Below, in pieces: positions 18,697 through 27,928 of a DNA stretch of 57,832 bases. The DNA comes from an uncultured Neomegalonema sp. Its GTDB lineage: Bacteria; Pseudomonadota; Alphaproteobacteria; Rhodobacterales; Rhodobacteraceae. A program made the position numbers and the translations under genes. The DNA lies in NCBI GenBank assembly GCA_937990185.1, contig CALKBI010000023.1, forward strand, positions 1-57,832. Reading direction: 5' to 3'. Below the pieces are notes generated by a model that saw only the letters and a program-made list of their open reading frames with translations, did no database searches and was not told the origin of the DNA. The first letter of the stretch is position 1, and every line of letters begins with the position of its first letter.

Positions 18697-19021
18697 GCGG
18701 CGCGTAGAGAAATTCGTCATAAGCCAAGTTTTTGGTCGAAAACTGGGTTTTCCCAACCGAGAACTTGCTTTGGTACAGAGGGAATTGCATCTGGGATGCC
18801 TTTTGCGGTCAAGTCGGGGCTGCGAATTTAGCTGTATTCGTTATTAGGCCATGCGCAGGGGCGCAAGAATCAATGACGCCCTGAATGGGAACCAAGATAG
18901 CGTGCGCAAAGATAGCGTGAAACGATGAGAGAACGATATGGACGGGCCAATTAGCCGATCGTTATTTTGTAAATTGTGAGTGCGGATCAGACGTAATCCA
19001 GCTTTGGTGCGCCAATAATGA
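18697..19021. other. Intergenic region without an identified gene
   Basis: About 325 bases lie between the tRNA-Leu promoter and the small minus-strand gene at 19022. I see one short direct repeat (AAGATAGCGTG twice near 18893-18920) but no frame with a convincing start and ribosome site, and no clear RNA structure. Confidence 0.4.
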
Positions 19022-19111
19022 CTATCCGCGTATTATTTTGCGCAAGATCAAGAGTAAAAGGCCGAAGTTAACCGTACCAAGAATGATATACGCAATGTCT
19101 AAATTCGTCAT
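19022..19111 (-). CDS. 29-residue single-helix membrane protein
   Basis: This short frame encodes MTNLDIAYIILGTVNFGLL, continuing as LLILRKIIRG and ending in TAG at 19024-19022. A strong ribosome site, GGAGGG, lies seven bases before the ATG at 19111. The peptide is one hydrophobic helix (about residues 6-23) with a basic cytoplasmic end, typical of small regulatory or stabilising membrane proteins. It is far too short for normal gene finding. No family known; the call rests on the ribosome site and the hydrophobic-then-basic layout. Confidence 0.55.
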   Translation of the reverse strand: MTNLDIAYIILGTVNFGLLLLILRKIIRG

Positions 19112-19187
19112 TCCAAACCCTCCGAGGTTCTCGTGACTATTCGTACTTAAAGACGCAAGAGATTGCAATAGCAGCCAAATTTGCCGT

Positions 19188-19880
19188 TCAATCTATAATT
19201 TGTGGTCCTAACGCTAACCGATCTGCCAATTCTCGCAACAGCTTGCGACGGATTGCTCGAGGGAAGTCTTTATAGTTTTTTGCCACCTCGACAAATGCAC
19301 CGGGGCCGTAGGCAACGTGATCACGATAATATTGTGCAATGCCTTCTTCCGAACCTTCAATTGCAAGCCCGTTCACGGTAATTCCTACCGCATCCAGCCG
19401 GTTATGGAGAGCACTCGGCACAGCACCTTCGTTGCTGGGCCCATCGCCTGACACGTCGATAACTTTACGTTGGCAGCTACGCGGAGCGGTTTCGTATAAG
19501 TCAATTGCGACGCGCAACGCTTCTCCGATTCCGGTGGAATAGTTACGAAAAGCGCGCGGAATAGCCTCGATTTTCTTTCGTAAGGCGGCGACGTCTTCAT
19601 GGGTATCCGTGGCTGTCCATCCGACCGAGACGGCTTGGTGCGGCGTTCCACTCCATTGAACCACGGCAATCAACGCTTTCGCATTGACCAGTGCTTCGGA
19701 GATAATCAGATCACCCAAAGCATCGGAAAGACCGTCCGCCTGCAGACGGTATTCTTTGGCATCGACGCTGCCGGAGACGTCAATCGCTAAGACTAACGCG
19801 ACATCGCAAGCGAGCGCGGGCGAAGAAATCAGGGACGCGGCAAAGGACGCCGCAATCCATTTTTGTCTAAGGCGTCTCAC
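19188..19880 (-). CDS. DUF1194 / von Willebrand A domain protein, exported
   Basis: A 230-residue protein whose GTG start at 19880 overlaps the glyoxalase stop by four bases and has AGGAAG seven bases upstream; a longer frame to 19910 overlaps the neighbour by 34 bases. It has an N-terminal signal peptide ending at SSPALACD. The A-domain metal site DVSGSVD follows directly, with DVSGDGPSNEG and later NGLAIEG completing the DUF1194 pattern. It probably acts in the periplasm in metal-dependent binding; the partner is unknown. Confidence 0.85.
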   Translation of the reverse strand: MRRLRQKWIAASFAASLISSPALACDVALVLAIDVSGSVDAKEYRLQADGLSDALGDLIISEALVNAKALIAVVQWSGTPHQAVSVGWTATDTHEDVAALRKKIEAIPRAFRNYSTGIGEALRVAIDLYETAPRSCQRKVIDVSGDGPSNEGAVPSALHNRLDAVGITVNGLAIEGSEEGIAQYYRDHVAYGPGAFVEVAKNYKDFPRAIRRKLLRELADRLALGPQIID

Positions 19881-20308
19881 CAGCTTCCTGTATTTTCCAT
19901 GCTTGCCCAAGGTTCAGCAGCGGCGAGCGCGTCACCGGCTTGCAGCAATTCAATCGAGATACCATCTGGCGATTTTACAAATGCCATGCGGCCATCGCGC
20001 GGCGGGCGATTGATTGTGACACCCGCATCCATAAGTGTTTGGCAAGTTTCATAGATATTATCGACACTATAGGCGAGGTGGCCAAAGTTCCGTCCGCCAG
20101 TATAGTCCTCGTCGCTATCCCAATTATAAGTCAGTTCAATTTCATTACCCGGTCCACCGCCCGGCTCCGACAGAAAGACCAATGTGCAATCAGCACCATC
20201 CAAATCCTTGCGTCTCGTTTCTTCGAGGCCGAGCAGGGTGCAGTAAAATTTTTTGCTCTCTTCGATGTCACTGACTCGGACCATCGTGTGTAAAAATTGA
20301 ATCGCCAT
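19877..20308 (-). CDS. gloA: Lactoylglutathione lyase (glyoxalase I family)
   Basis: A 143-residue VOC-superfamily protein. [20 protein letters not shown] at the start supplies the first metal His. Glutamate in NEIELTYNW, His in NFGHLAYSV and Glu in [11 protein letters not shown] complete the glyoxalase I metal set. It detoxifies methylglyoxal via the glutathione hemithioacetal. It is translationally coupled to the downstream DUF1194 gene. The assignment within the VOC family rests on the intact H/E/H/E ligands and NW...RNFGHLA pattern. Confidence 0.88.
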   Translation of the reverse strand: MAIQFLHTMVRVSDIEESKKFYCTLLGLEETRRKDLDGADCTLVFLSEPGGGPGNEIELTYNWDSDEDYTGGRNFGHLAYSVDNIYETCQTLMDAGVTINRPPRDGRMAFVKSPDGISIELLQAGDALAAAEPWASMENTGSW

Positions 20309-20376
20309 TAGACTCTCCCGACTGGTTCGTTAAACACTTCGACACAGCTAGCGGTCCTATAGCAAGAGACAACGTG

Positions 20377-21327
20377 ATGAGCCTTACGCCTGACCAACAA
20401 GCCGAGATCGATGCGCAGCGCGCTCAATCCATGCCGACGCGCCGTGTTGTTGCACCCGGCCTAGAAGAACGGCTGTATGAAGCTATCCCTTTATTAGATC
20501 ATGGTTTTGTCCGTGCTATTGACTATATGGGCGACGACGAAGCCATCGTTCAGGCCGCGCGTGTTTCGTATGGTCGGGGCACAAAAGCGGCCCGAAATGA
20601 CGAAGGTTTGATCCGTTATCTTATGCGGCATTGGCACTCTACGCCCTTTGAAATGTGCGAGATAAAACTTCACGTTAAGCTGCCGATCTTCGTTGCGCGT
20701 CAGTGGATCAGGCATCGTACCGCTAATGTGAACGAGTATTCAGCGCGCTATTCGATCCTCGACAAAGAATATTATGTCCCTGCGCCCGAGCAACTTGCGG
20801 CACAAGCGACATCAAACCGTCAGGGCAGGGGAGATGTGCTGGAAGGCGAAGAGGCGGCGCGGGTGCTCGATATGCTGCGCGGCGATGCGGAGCAGACATA
20901 TTCGCATTATCACGAGATGCTCAATGAAGGCCCGCTTGATGCGGATGGTAAGCCAACTGCCCTTGATCCATCACGCGATGGGCTGGCGCGAGAGCTTGCA
21001 CGCATGAACCTGACATTGGCGACATATACGCAATGGTACTGGAAAGTGGATCTGCATAACTTGTTTCATTTTTTGCGATTGAGAGCAGATGCTCACGCGC
21101 AATATGAAATTCGAGTTTATGCCGATGCTATGGCTGAACTGACCAGAGCATGGGTTCCGATGGCATATCGGGCGTTTGAGGATTATCGTCTGGGGGCTGT
21201 TCAAATGTCTGCGCCAGCCATGGGTGCGCTGAAACGGATGCTTGCCGGTGAGGCTGTGGAGCAGGCGAATAGTGGCCTTTCAGCAGGTGAGTGGCGTGAG
21301 TTTATGGCCGCACTGGGCAACCAATAA
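20377..21327 (+). CDS. thyX: FAD-dependent thymidylate synthase ThyX
   Basis: A 316-residue flavin-dependent thymidylate synthase that methylates dUMP to dTMP using methylenetetrahydrofolate and reduced FAD. The ThyX motif [13 protein letters not shown] (family RHRxxxxNxxSxR) is complete. [12 protein letters not shown] near the C-terminus supplies the second FAD/dUMP-binding part. The ATG at 20377 is preferred over the adjacent GTG at 20374. No thyA is visible in the window. Confidence 0.96.
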   Translation: MSLTPDQQAEIDAQRAQSMPTRRVVAPGLEERLYEAIPLLDHGFVRAIDYMGDDEAIVQAARVSYGRGTKAARNDEGLIRYLMRHWHSTPFEMCEIKLHVKLPIFVARQWIRHRTANVNEYSARYSILDKEYYVPAPEQLAAQATSNRQGRGDVLEGEEAARVLDMLRGDAEQTYSHYHEMLNEGPLDADGKPTALDPSRDGLARELARMNLTLATYTQWYWKVDLHNLFHFLRLRADAHAQYEIRVYADAMAELTRAWVPMAYRAFEDYRLGAVQMSAPAMGALKRMLAGEAVEQANSGLSAGEWREFMAALGNQ

Positions 21328-21331
21328 GATC

Positions 21332-21359
21332 TGATCCGGCTGCGTTAGAAACCGGATCA
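21332..21359. terminator. Bidirectional hairpin after thyX
   Basis: TGATCCGG and CCGGATCA form a perfect 8-base stem with a 12-base loop between the convergent thyX and slipin genes. Confidence 0.55.
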
Positions 21360-21374
21360 TCAAGATTAAATGCT

Positions 21375-22295
21375 TCAATCCACTAGACGAACGAGCTTGT
21401 CTGGCCTGTCATCGGTAGGTGACGGGTCTGGCTTGAAGCCTTTCAGCAATTCAGCAATCCCTGAAACGCTGCCAACAAGATTGCTTGTTTCTAGCGGCAT
21501 CATGATCAGTTTCGAGTTTTGTGAAGAGGCAATATCGCGCAACGATTCTGTATATTTCTGAGCGATGAAATACTGCGTCGCGCGAGAGTCGCCTTCAGAA
21601 ATTGCCTTGGAAACCATCGTTGTTGCGTTTGCTTCGGCTTCGGCTTCCCGTTCGCGAGCCTCGGCCTCTAAGAATGCTGCTTCTTTGCGGCCTTCAGCGC
21701 GCAGGACAGCCGATTGTTTCGCGCCCTCGGCCTCGAAAATTTCAGCCCGTTTTTCACGTTCAGCTTTGATCTGCTTGGCCATGGCTGCGGAGACGTCGGC
21801 AGGCGGGATCAAATCCCGAATTTCAACGCGAGTCGCTTTTACACCCCATGGATGCGTTGCTTCATCAATTGCTTGTAGCAATTTTATATTAATCTCATCA
21901 CGGTCAGACAGCACTTCATCCAGCGCCATCGCGCCGATCATGCTGCGGATATTCGTAATCGTCAGGTTGATAATCGCACGTTCAAGCTCATAAACTTCAT
22001 AGGCGGCACGCGCGGCATTTGTAACTTGGTAGAATGTAACTGCATCAGCGCGGACAATCGCGTTATCCTTTGTAATCACATCCATTTTGTCGATTTCGAG
22101 CAGGCGCTCCATCATATTGACGCGTTGTCCAATGCGATCAACGAATGGAATAAGGAAATGAAGTCCCGACGGTAACGTGCCAGTATATTTACCAAAACGC
22201 TCAACAGTCCATTGCTCGCCCTGTGGGACAATGTTGACTGCATTATAAAGCGCGAAAGCGGCAAGAGCAGTGATAATCAACGACGCGGTTAGCAT
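21375..22295 (-). CDS. SPFH-domain membrane protein (stomatin/paraslipin type)
   Basis: A 306-residue protein with one N-terminal membrane helix (residues 3-20) followed at once by the SPFH start VPQGEQWTVERFGKYTGTL. The domain continues with PFVDRIGQRVNMMERLLEI. A long Ala/Glu coiled coil (KAEREKRAEIFEAEGAKQ) follows, then the QYFIAQKY helix. Such proteins form membrane cages or scaffolds around FtsH and other partners. The nfeD gene that often accompanies this type is not adjacent here. Confidence 0.92.
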   Translation of the reverse strand: MLTASLIITALAAFALYNAVNIVPQGEQWTVERFGKYTGTLPSGLHFLIPFVDRIGQRVNMMERLLEIDKMDVITKDNAIVRADAVTFYQVTNAARAAYEVYELERAIINLTITNIRSMIGAMALDEVLSDRDEINIKLLQAIDEATHPWGVKATRVEIRDLIPPADVSAAMAKQIKAEREKRAEIFEAEGAKQSAVLRAEGRKEAAFLEAEAREREAEAEANATTMVSKAISEGDSRATQYFIAQKYTESLRDIASSQNSKLIMMPLETSNLVGSVSGIAELLKGFKPDPSPTDDRPDKLVRLVD

Positions 22296-22351
22296 GGCGA
22301 ACCCTCAGTTCTATGGTTAACAACACCTTGTAATAGTCTTGTTAATAAAGG

Positions 22352-23041
22352 TTATACGCTGTCCACGGATGAATCGCAAATATTCAAGTATCCTGTCAAC
22401 ATCTCTCGCTTTCTACCAAAGCCAGAACGTTTTTTTATCTCAAAGCCCGCCGACTCTAATCCGCGTCGTACAAATCCGGCGACGGTATAGGTGGCAAAGC
22501 TCGCACCGGGTTTAGATGCTCTGGCTACGGCTTGGAGCAGATCTTCTTCCCACATCTCAGGATTACGAGACGGAGCAAAGCCATCAAGGAACCAGGCATC
22601 CGCTTTCTCGGTCCAGTTGGGGAGCGTTTGCCGCGCATCGCCGGTAATGACATTCAGAGTTACTGAACCGAACGTCATCATGCCGCCGCCTTGCTTCCAA
22701 GCGCTTGTTAAACGGTCTGCATAGTTTCGCAATTTTGGCCATAGGGCCAATGCTTCCCGAATGGCCTCAGAATTTAACGGGTGTAATTCAAAGGACGTGA
22801 AGGTCAGTTGTCCTGTCGCTCCCGATTTCTCCCATGCCTGCCATGCTGCACAAAAGTTCAATCCGGTCCCGAATCCTAATTCTGCAATATGAAAGTGGTC
22901 TCGTCCTTGCCACCGTGCGGGCAGGTCATTGCCGTCAAGAAAGACGTGCCGTGTCTCGGACAGCCCATCGACACGCGAATAATACGGATCATCAAACTCC
23001 GTAGAGACCGGAACGCCGTCTTCCCATCTCAGATCAGGCAT
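22352..23041 (-). CDS. mnmD: tRNA (mnm5s2U34) methyltransferase, stand-alone MnmD
   Basis: A 229-residue SAM-dependent methyltransferase matching the N-terminal half of bifunctional MnmC. The SAM-binding motif is IAELGFGTGLNF (near 52-63), and the DUF752 hallmark is AWFLDGFAPSRNPEMW. The FAD-oxidase half of MnmC is absent, so it would act as an independent MnmD in wobble-uridine modification. It overlaps the YjbR gene by eight bases on the same strand. Confidence 0.88.
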   Translation of the reverse strand: MPDLRWEDGVPVSTEFDDPYYSRVDGLSETRHVFLDGNDLPARWQGRDHFHIAELGFGTGLNFCAAWQAWEKSGATGQLTFTSFELHPLNSEAIREALALWPKLRNYADRLTSAWKQGGGMMTFGSVTLNVITGDARQTLPNWTEKADAWFLDGFAPSRNPEMWEEDLLQAVARASKPGASFATYTVAGFVRRGLESAGFEIKKRSGFGRKREMLTGYLNICDSSVDSV

Positions 23042-23420
23042 TTGGGGGCTGCCCCTCTTGATTCAGACCTAATTCCTTTTGCAGTTTCTTTGTCAGGTTT
23101 AGCGACACTAGGCGGTGGCTCTCGGCCAGAGCATCACGCAATCCATCATCATCCATGCTTTCATCGGTGACGCGCTGTATCCATTTCATACCGCGAGAGG
23201 CTAGGTAGGGGGCAGGGCGACACCCCGGCTCCTGACTCCACACTTCATATCCGATTTCAGAGACCTTAAACGTCACCCCGAGTGGTGCGCCCTCGTCGTT
23301 CCATCCGCCGATGGCAAAGACCTTGCCGCCAACTTTCCAGACATGCGCGCCGCCCCATTGAACGACCGTCGTGGTATGAGGCAGAGATGCACAGAATTGG
23401 TTATATTCGTTGAGGGTCAT
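23034..23420 (-). CDS. MmcQ/YjbR family protein
   Basis: A 128-residue small protein of the YjbR (CyaY-like fold) family: short N-terminal helix, then VVQWGGAHVWKVGGKVFAIG, and later GCRPAPYLASRGMKWIQ with the conserved proline-rich substrate-like loop. The fold suggests DNA or metal binding, but the function is unknown. Its start overlaps the flavin monooxygenase stop by four bases (ATGA) and its end overlaps mnmD, so the three genes are translationally coupled. Confidence 0.85.
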   Translation of the reverse strand: MTLNEYNQFCASLPHTTTVVQWGGAHVWKVGGKVFAIGGWNDEGAPLGVTFKVSEIGYEVWSQEPGCRPAPYLASRGMKWIQRVTDESMDDDGLRDALAESHRLVSLNLTKKLQKELGLNQEGQPPNA

Positions 23421-24652
23421 CGGTTCACTTGATCTTTCGTAAAGCCCGCCATCAGTTGATATGCGCCGACCAGCGCAGTGAGTTCTTCTGGCGTTGCCAC
23501 ATCGTCGAGGCTGTCGAAGCCGTCCGGTGCGCGTTCTTCGATCAGATCAATAACACGCTCCGGTCCGCCTTTGCGGTTGGCGTGGACAATCTCGGTTGTT
23601 GCGGGGCGTCGTTCAGCTTCATAAGCGGCCAGCGCCTCTGGCCCGTCATGTTTTGTCAGCAGGTCCGCTAAACAGACTGCATCAAGAATAGCTTGGCTCG
23701 CGCCGTTCGAGCCGACCGGGTACATCGGATGTGCAGCGTCACCTAATAATGTCACGCGCCCATCAGTCCATTGTTCTAACGGATCACGGTCGCACATCGG
23801 GTAGATGAAATTTTGCTCAGTCGCTTTGATCAATCCTTCTATGTCGATTTCGGGCAGATCGAACACCCCATCAACATGCTGCATCACCTCGTCCAGCTTG
23901 CCTGCCTTAGACCAATCTTCCCGTGAAGGGATCGGAGTTGAGCCGTCGCCGAGCTTGGCGCAAACCACCCAGTTCATCAGCGCTTTATCCGGCTCATTCA
24001 AGTCGTTGAAAATCGGATAGAGTACGAGCTTTGCTTTCATGCCCCCGGCAATGATCATCGTTTTGCCATCGGCAAAGCGTGGCCACATCGCAGCCCCCCG
24101 CCACATTAGGATGCCGTTCCACGACGGCGCACCCTCGTCTCCGTGATAATGTCGTCGAACGGTCGAATGGATGCCATCTGCTCCAATCAGTACGTCGCCG
24201 CTAAGAATAGCATCACCGCCAGATGTCTCGAACCGAGCCGATACGCCTTTATCATTTTGTTCAAATGACTTGAGGCGATAGCCCGTCTTGATCTGCTCTT
24301 CACCAAGGCGTTCGACAGTCGCGTCATGCAGAACTTTTTGCAGCTTACCGCGATGGATCGAGAATTGCGGCACATCATATCCCGCATCAAGACCACGAGG
24401 TTGGCTGAGGATGTTTTGTCCTCTGGCAGTCTTATAGATCAGGTTGCTGGTGCGAATGCCCACCGCGTCTAGCGCGTCGAGCAAACCAAGTTTCGCTAGT
24501 TCTTTGATCGCGTGAGGCAGAGTGTTGATCCCGACGCCGAGTTGTTTCACTTCCGGTGCTTGCTCGCAAACCACAGCTTCGATTCCACGCGCATGAAGAG
24601 CAAGCGCTGTGGTCAATCCGCCAACACCCCCGCCAACAATGAGTACCCGCAT
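23417..24652 (-). CDS. FAD-dependent aromatic monooxygenase (PhzS-like)
   Basis: A 411-residue group A flavoprotein monooxygenase. The start at 24652 is chosen because GGGAGG lies six bases upstream. The Rossmann motif VLIVGGGVGGLTTALALHARG begins at residue 3. VLIGADGIHSTVRRH is the DG motif, and LLGDAAHPMYPVGSNGASQA the GD motif. Stretches such as QLGVGIN, YDVPQFSIHRGKLQ and MWRG with DGKTMI resemble phenazine monooxygenase PhzS and related flavin-dependent oxidoreductases. It is divergent from an enamidase-like hydrolase 72 bases away; together they may act on an N-heterocyclic substrate. Confidence 0.85.
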   Translation of the reverse strand: MRVLIVGGGVGGLTTALALHARGIEAVVCEQAPEVKQLGVGINTLPHAIKELAKLGLLDALDAVGIRTSNLIYKTARGQNILSQPRGLDAGYDVPQFSIHRGKLQKVLHDATVERLGEEQIKTGYRLKSFEQNDKGVSARFETSGGDAILSGDVLIGADGIHSTVRRHYHGDEGAPSWNGILMWRGAAMWPRFADGKTMIIAGGMKAKLVLYPIFNDLNEPDKALMNWVVCAKLGDGSTPIPSREDWSKAGKLDEVMQHVDGVFDLPEIDIEGLIKATEQNFIYPMCDRDPLEQWTDGRVTLLGDAAHPMYPVGSNGASQAILDAVCLADLLTKHDGPEALAAYEAERRPATTEIVHANRKGGPERVIDLIEERAPDGFDSLDDVATPEELTALVGAYQLMAGFTKDQVNR

Positions 24653-24724
24653 GAAATCCTCCCTTTGCTCGTTCCCAGTTTGCGTGTCAGGCTGTTCGAA
24701 AGACAAGCACTAAGGGAACGTCGC

Positions 24725-25891
24725 ATGAGTAAGTTGGTCATCCGCAACATCGGATTGTTACTATCAGGTAAGATGGAAAAGCCCATTCTTGATGCGGATT
24801 GCATCATTGCCGTTGACGGTAAGATCGTAGCAATCGGTAAAGCGGCAGACATGGACCTCTCCGGTGCTGAAACGGTTGTGGATGCGAAAGGCGTGACCCT
24901 CGCCCCGGGTTTGATTGACAGCCATATCCACCCCGTCATTGGTGATTATACCCCTAGACAACAACAGCTTAGCTGGATCGATTCCACCCTGAATGGCGGT
25001 GTCACTACTATGATTTCGGCTGGCGAAGTTCATTTGCCGGGTCGCCCGAAAGATATTGTCGGGTTAAAGGCGCTCGCGATTGCGTCGCAGCGTTGGTACG
25101 AGAATTTCCGGCCTTCGGGAGTGAAAGTTCATGCCGGTGCGCCGGTGATCGAACAAGGGCTTGAGGAACATGACTTCAAGGAAATGGCGGATGCGGGCGT
25201 AAAGCTGCTCGGCGAAGTTGGTCTCGGCACGGTCAAAGACGGTCCGACGGCGAAAAAAATGGTGGATTGGGCGCGCAAATACGGAATGCAATCGACAATT
25301 CACACTGGCGGGCCGTCGATTCCCGGTTCCGGCTTGATCGACGCCGATGTTGTGCTGGAAGCCGGAACGGATGTTATCGGGCATATCAATGGTGGGCATT
25401 CGGCTTTGCCTGATGATCAGATTGTTTGTTTGTGCGAGTCTTGTCAGGCAGGTCTGGAGATTGTTCATAACGGCAATGAGCGTGCCGCTCTACTGACGCT
25501 GAACACGGCGCGCGAACTCAAACAACTCGACCGCGTTATTCTAGGGACCGATGGACCAGCAGGGTCAGGTGTGCAGCCTCTTGGCATTTTGCGGATGATT
25601 GCGATGCTGTCGAGCCTTGGCAATGTCCCGGCTGAAATCGCTTTTTGTTTTGGAACCGGTAATACCGCGCGTCAGCGTGAACTGGATGTTGGTTTGATCG
25701 AAGAAGGCTATTGCGCTGATTTCGTCTTGATGGACCAAGCGCAGCACGCCCCCGGCAAAACCATACTGGAATCGGTAGAGCTTGGAAATTTACCGGGTGT
25801 GGGCATGACAATTATTGACGGAAAAGTCACAAGCCGCCGCAGCCGTAACACCCCACCAGCGGGTGACATACCCTTGATTGAAGGGGAGTAA
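24725..25891 (+). CDS. Amidohydrolase, enamidase-like
   Basis: A 388-residue metal-dependent amidohydrolase. The ATG at 24725 fits the family N-terminus (KLVIRNIGLLLSG); the frame stays open to 24512 but that part lies antisense to the flavoprotein gene. The metal-binding GLIDSHIHPV, STIHTGG and GHINGGHSAL histidines and the LGTDGP aspartate are present. The overall pattern recalls enamidase, which opens 6-oxo-tetrahydronicotinate. Divergence from a flavin monooxygenase supports a small heterocycle-breakdown role. Other imide or lactam substrates remain possible. Confidence 0.75.
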   Translation: MSKLVIRNIGLLLSGKMEKPILDADCIIAVDGKIVAIGKAADMDLSGAETVVDAKGVTLAPGLIDSHIHPVIGDYTPRQQQLSWIDSTLNGGVTTMISAGEVHLPGRPKDIVGLKALAIASQRWYENFRPSGVKVHAGAPVIEQGLEEHDFKEMADAGVKLLGEVGLGTVKDGPTAKKMVDWARKYGMQSTIHTGGPSIPGSGLIDADVVLEAGTDVIGHINGGHSALPDDQIVCLCESCQAGLEIVHNGNERAALLTLNTARELKQLDRVILGTDGPAGSGVQPLGILRMIAMLSSLGNVPAEIAFCFGTGNTARQRELDVGLIEEGYCADFVLMDQAQHAPGKTILESVELGNLPGVGMTIIDGKVTSRRSRNTPPAGDIPLIEGE

Positions 25892-25970
25892 TCTCGTGCC
25901 AGATACCGCCCCACATCAAATATGTAGGGCAGTTCCTAAAAGTGGTTCGGGTGCATTTTTCAAAAGGCTA

Positions 25971-26474
25971 TTAGAACGGAATTTCGTCATCCAGATCGTT
26001 GCTGAAATTCCCGCCGCCGCTGGAGAAGCCGCCACCGTCGTTGCCACCTGAGGGGCCGCCACGATCATCATAACCGCCGCCACCTCCATAGCCGCCGCTA
26101 CCGCCGCCTCCGCCACTATCGTTGCGACCGTCGAGCATGGTCATTTCACCGCGGAACGGGCGTAACGTGATCTCGGTGGTGTATTTTTCGACGCCTTGTT
26201 GGTCTGTCCATTTGCGAGTCTCTAACTGGCCCTCGAGATAGACTTTTGATCCTTTGCGAAGGTATTGCTCCGCAATGCGAACCAGCCCCTCGTTAAAAAT
26301 GGCGACACGATGCCATTCCGTGCGCTCTTTGCGCTCGCCCGATTGCTTGTCTTTCCAGTTCTCAGAAGTCGCAATCGCAAGGTTGCAGACCTTGCCACCA
26401 TTCTGAAACGTCCGAATTTCGGGGTCGCGTCCAAGGTTACCGATGAGAATGACTTTATTGACGCTGCCCGCCAT
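25971..26474 (-). CDS. ssb: Single-stranded DNA-binding protein
   Basis: A 167-residue SSB. The start at 26474 ([21 protein letters not shown]) is fixed by the family N-terminus. The OB fold extends to about residue 112 ([14 protein letters not shown]), followed by a Gly-rich linker and the acidic tip DLDDEIPF that recruits repair and replication proteins. The frame stays open upstream to 26852, but that stretch is repetitive leader and antisense to another gene. No uvrA is adjacent, unlike many relatives. Confidence 0.96.
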   Translation of the reverse strand: MAGSVNKVILIGNLGRDPEIRTFQNGGKVCNLAIATSENWKDKQSGERKERTEWHRVAIFNEGLVRIAEQYLRKGSKVYLEGQLETRKWTDQQGVEKYTTEITLRPFRGEMTMLDGRNDSGGGGGSGGYGGGGGYDDRGGPSGGNDGGGFSSGGGNFSNDLDDEIPF

Positions 26475-26511
26475 AGTTTCGACTCGCTCTGATTTATCCC
26501 AATTCCAACGG

Positions 26512-26569
26512 ACGATAACCATGCGGGGCGAGGAAACAAGACGATAACCATGCGGGGCGAGGTAACAAG
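26512..26569. repeat. Tandem 29-base direct repeat upstream of ssb
   Basis: Two head-to-tail copies of a 29-base unit beginning ACGATAACCATGCGGGGCG differ at a single base (26534 A versus 26563 T). They lie 38-95 bases upstream of ssb. Duplicated binding sites or a slippage duplication in the leader are both possible. Just beyond, at 26604-26631, ACGACAT and ATGTCGT form a 7-base inverted repeat. Confidence 0.8.
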
Positions 26570-26751
26570 ATGTTTTTATTTTGTTCTGAATCAGGGTGCT
26601 GAGACGACATGTTTTAAATAATCTATGTCGTTTTTGGGTGAGTTTGGCGACGGAATCAACGCAAACGTAACGTTTGTAAAGTGCGATGTGTTTCAGGGGC
26701 GGCCTTTTTGAAGCGCATTCAAAGTGTTGATTGCTGAAAAGTGAAAATGTT

Positions 26752-27054
26752 ATGGCCCAGATTTTTGATCTACCAGAAGAAGCAATAAAGCGGCTTCGTG
26801 CGTTGATCCCCGACGAAGGCTTCAAGACTGCCGCAGATGAGGCTCTTTCCAAACCCTCTCGCGAATGTAAAGGGCAGCCCGCTGCCGTGCATCGTCTGAT
26901 TATCTCGGATGATCAAAGGCAAGGTGTCGTCGCGCGGTTGCGGTTAATGCTCGCCCGCGAGGGCTTTGAGGAATGCGGATCGATGCTGCCAATTGGTCAT
27001 ATTTATGAAGGTTTGATCCAAACATTTTCGAGTGAAAGTCGCCTCGTCGTCTGA
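26752..27054 (+). CDS. Small soluble protein, unknown
   Basis: A 100-residue protein from the ATG at 26752; an in-frame TTG at 26731 would add seven residues. It starts [20 protein letters not shown] and contains [20 protein letters not shown]. It reads divergently from ssb. No signal peptide or membrane helix, and no family recognised. The ribosome site is weak (GAAAAGTGAAAA). Confidence 0.45.
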   Translation: MAQIFDLPEEAIKRLRALIPDEGFKTAADEALSKPSRECKGQPAAVHRLIISDDQRQGVVARLRLMLAREGFEECGSMLPIGHIYEGLIQTFSSESRLVV

Positions 27055-27219
27055 AAACGCCGAAAGCAAACTCACTTTTTCAAAACCCGCTGCTGTGAAT
27101 GTTGATGGTAGGGATGCAGGTGTGATCCCTTGGGCTGGCGGCGTGCGCCAGAAATATTAAATGATTTCGTGTAACTTCGAATGCGTTATAACGGGTAAAA
27201 TCCCTTAGCGGAGAAGAAC

Positions 27220-27909
27220 ATGTCGAAATCACTTGTCATTCGCGCGACTTATGCTGTCGCTCTCCTCGCAATATCGGCCTGTTCACAAGCGCCTCGTGAT
27301 GTAGACCCCAGACTATCTCAGCCGCTGCCGCCACCCACACAAGTGTCGTCACGGTCTGTACCGTCACCAGCGCTCGTTCCTAGCGGGCAAGAAGTGGTCC
27401 TACGCGGAACGGCTTTCGCTGTTTCTGGCGATGGGCGATATCCGCAGAACTCACGCTTGACGGTTCGCGTTTATGACGCTGCGGTTGGAAATGTGAATGA
27501 TTGGGTCGCTGAGCAAAGTTACACTCGAAGCGGTGGTCTGCCTTGGCCTTATGAAATGCGGTTCCGCAATGAGGCTCTTAACGGCATTACAAGCCCGGCA
27601 CTTGCTGCACGAATTGAAGGTCCTGATGGACGTCTCGTCTATGAGACGTCGCGCGCCATCCCATTGGTCGATGGTGGCTCCGAAGATATTCCTTTGAGTC
27701 CGATTGCAGGCGGCGGCATTGCTGCACTGCCTGAGCAGGGATCAGGTCAATACCTTGAATCTCCGCTCGCGCAGCAGCCACAGCAAAGCTATGGCATTCC
27801 AGATATCCGCTCTAGCTATGGCTCGCCACGTTACGATTCACCAGTTTATCCCGGTCAATCTTACGAGCCGACATCGATTTCGGGGCCGCCTTCAAATACA
27901 ATTTTCTGA
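27220..27909 (+). CDS. YbaY/YscW-like lipoprotein
   Basis: A 229-residue lipoprotein with lipobox ISAC (cysteine near residue 21). After a Pro-rich linker comes a beta-sandwich-type domain with VVLRGTAF, SRLTVRVYDA and PYEMRFRNEALNG, the pattern of the YbaY/YscW lipoprotein family. The last ~60 residues are low-complexity (Gln, Ser, Tyr, Pro). It probably sits at the outer membrane; role unknown, possibly chaperone-like. GGAGAAG lies just before the ATG. Confidence 0.75.
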   Translation: MSKSLVIRATYAVALLAISACSQAPRDVDPRLSQPLPPPTQVSSRSVPSPALVPSGQEVVLRGTAFAVSGDGRYPQNSRLTVRVYDAAVGNVNDWVAEQSYTRSGGLPWPYEMRFRNEALNGITSPALAARIEGPDGRLVYETSRAIPLVDGGSEDIPLSPIAGGGIAALPEQGSGQYLESPLAQQPQQSYGIPDIRSSYGSPRYDSPVYPGQSYEPTSISGPPSNTIF

Positions 27910-27928
27910 CTTATTAACAATAGCTAGC

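Noticed and set aside
24512..24724. An extended N-terminus for the enamidase-like gene
   Set aside because: This part is antisense to the monooxygenase and has no family similarity; the ATG at 24725 fits the amidohydrolase start.
25971..26852. A 293-residue SSB with a long N-terminal extension
   Set aside because: The first 126 residues are translated leader, including the 29-base tandem repeat, and lie antisense to another gene. The family N-terminus [13 protein letters not shown] begins at 26474.
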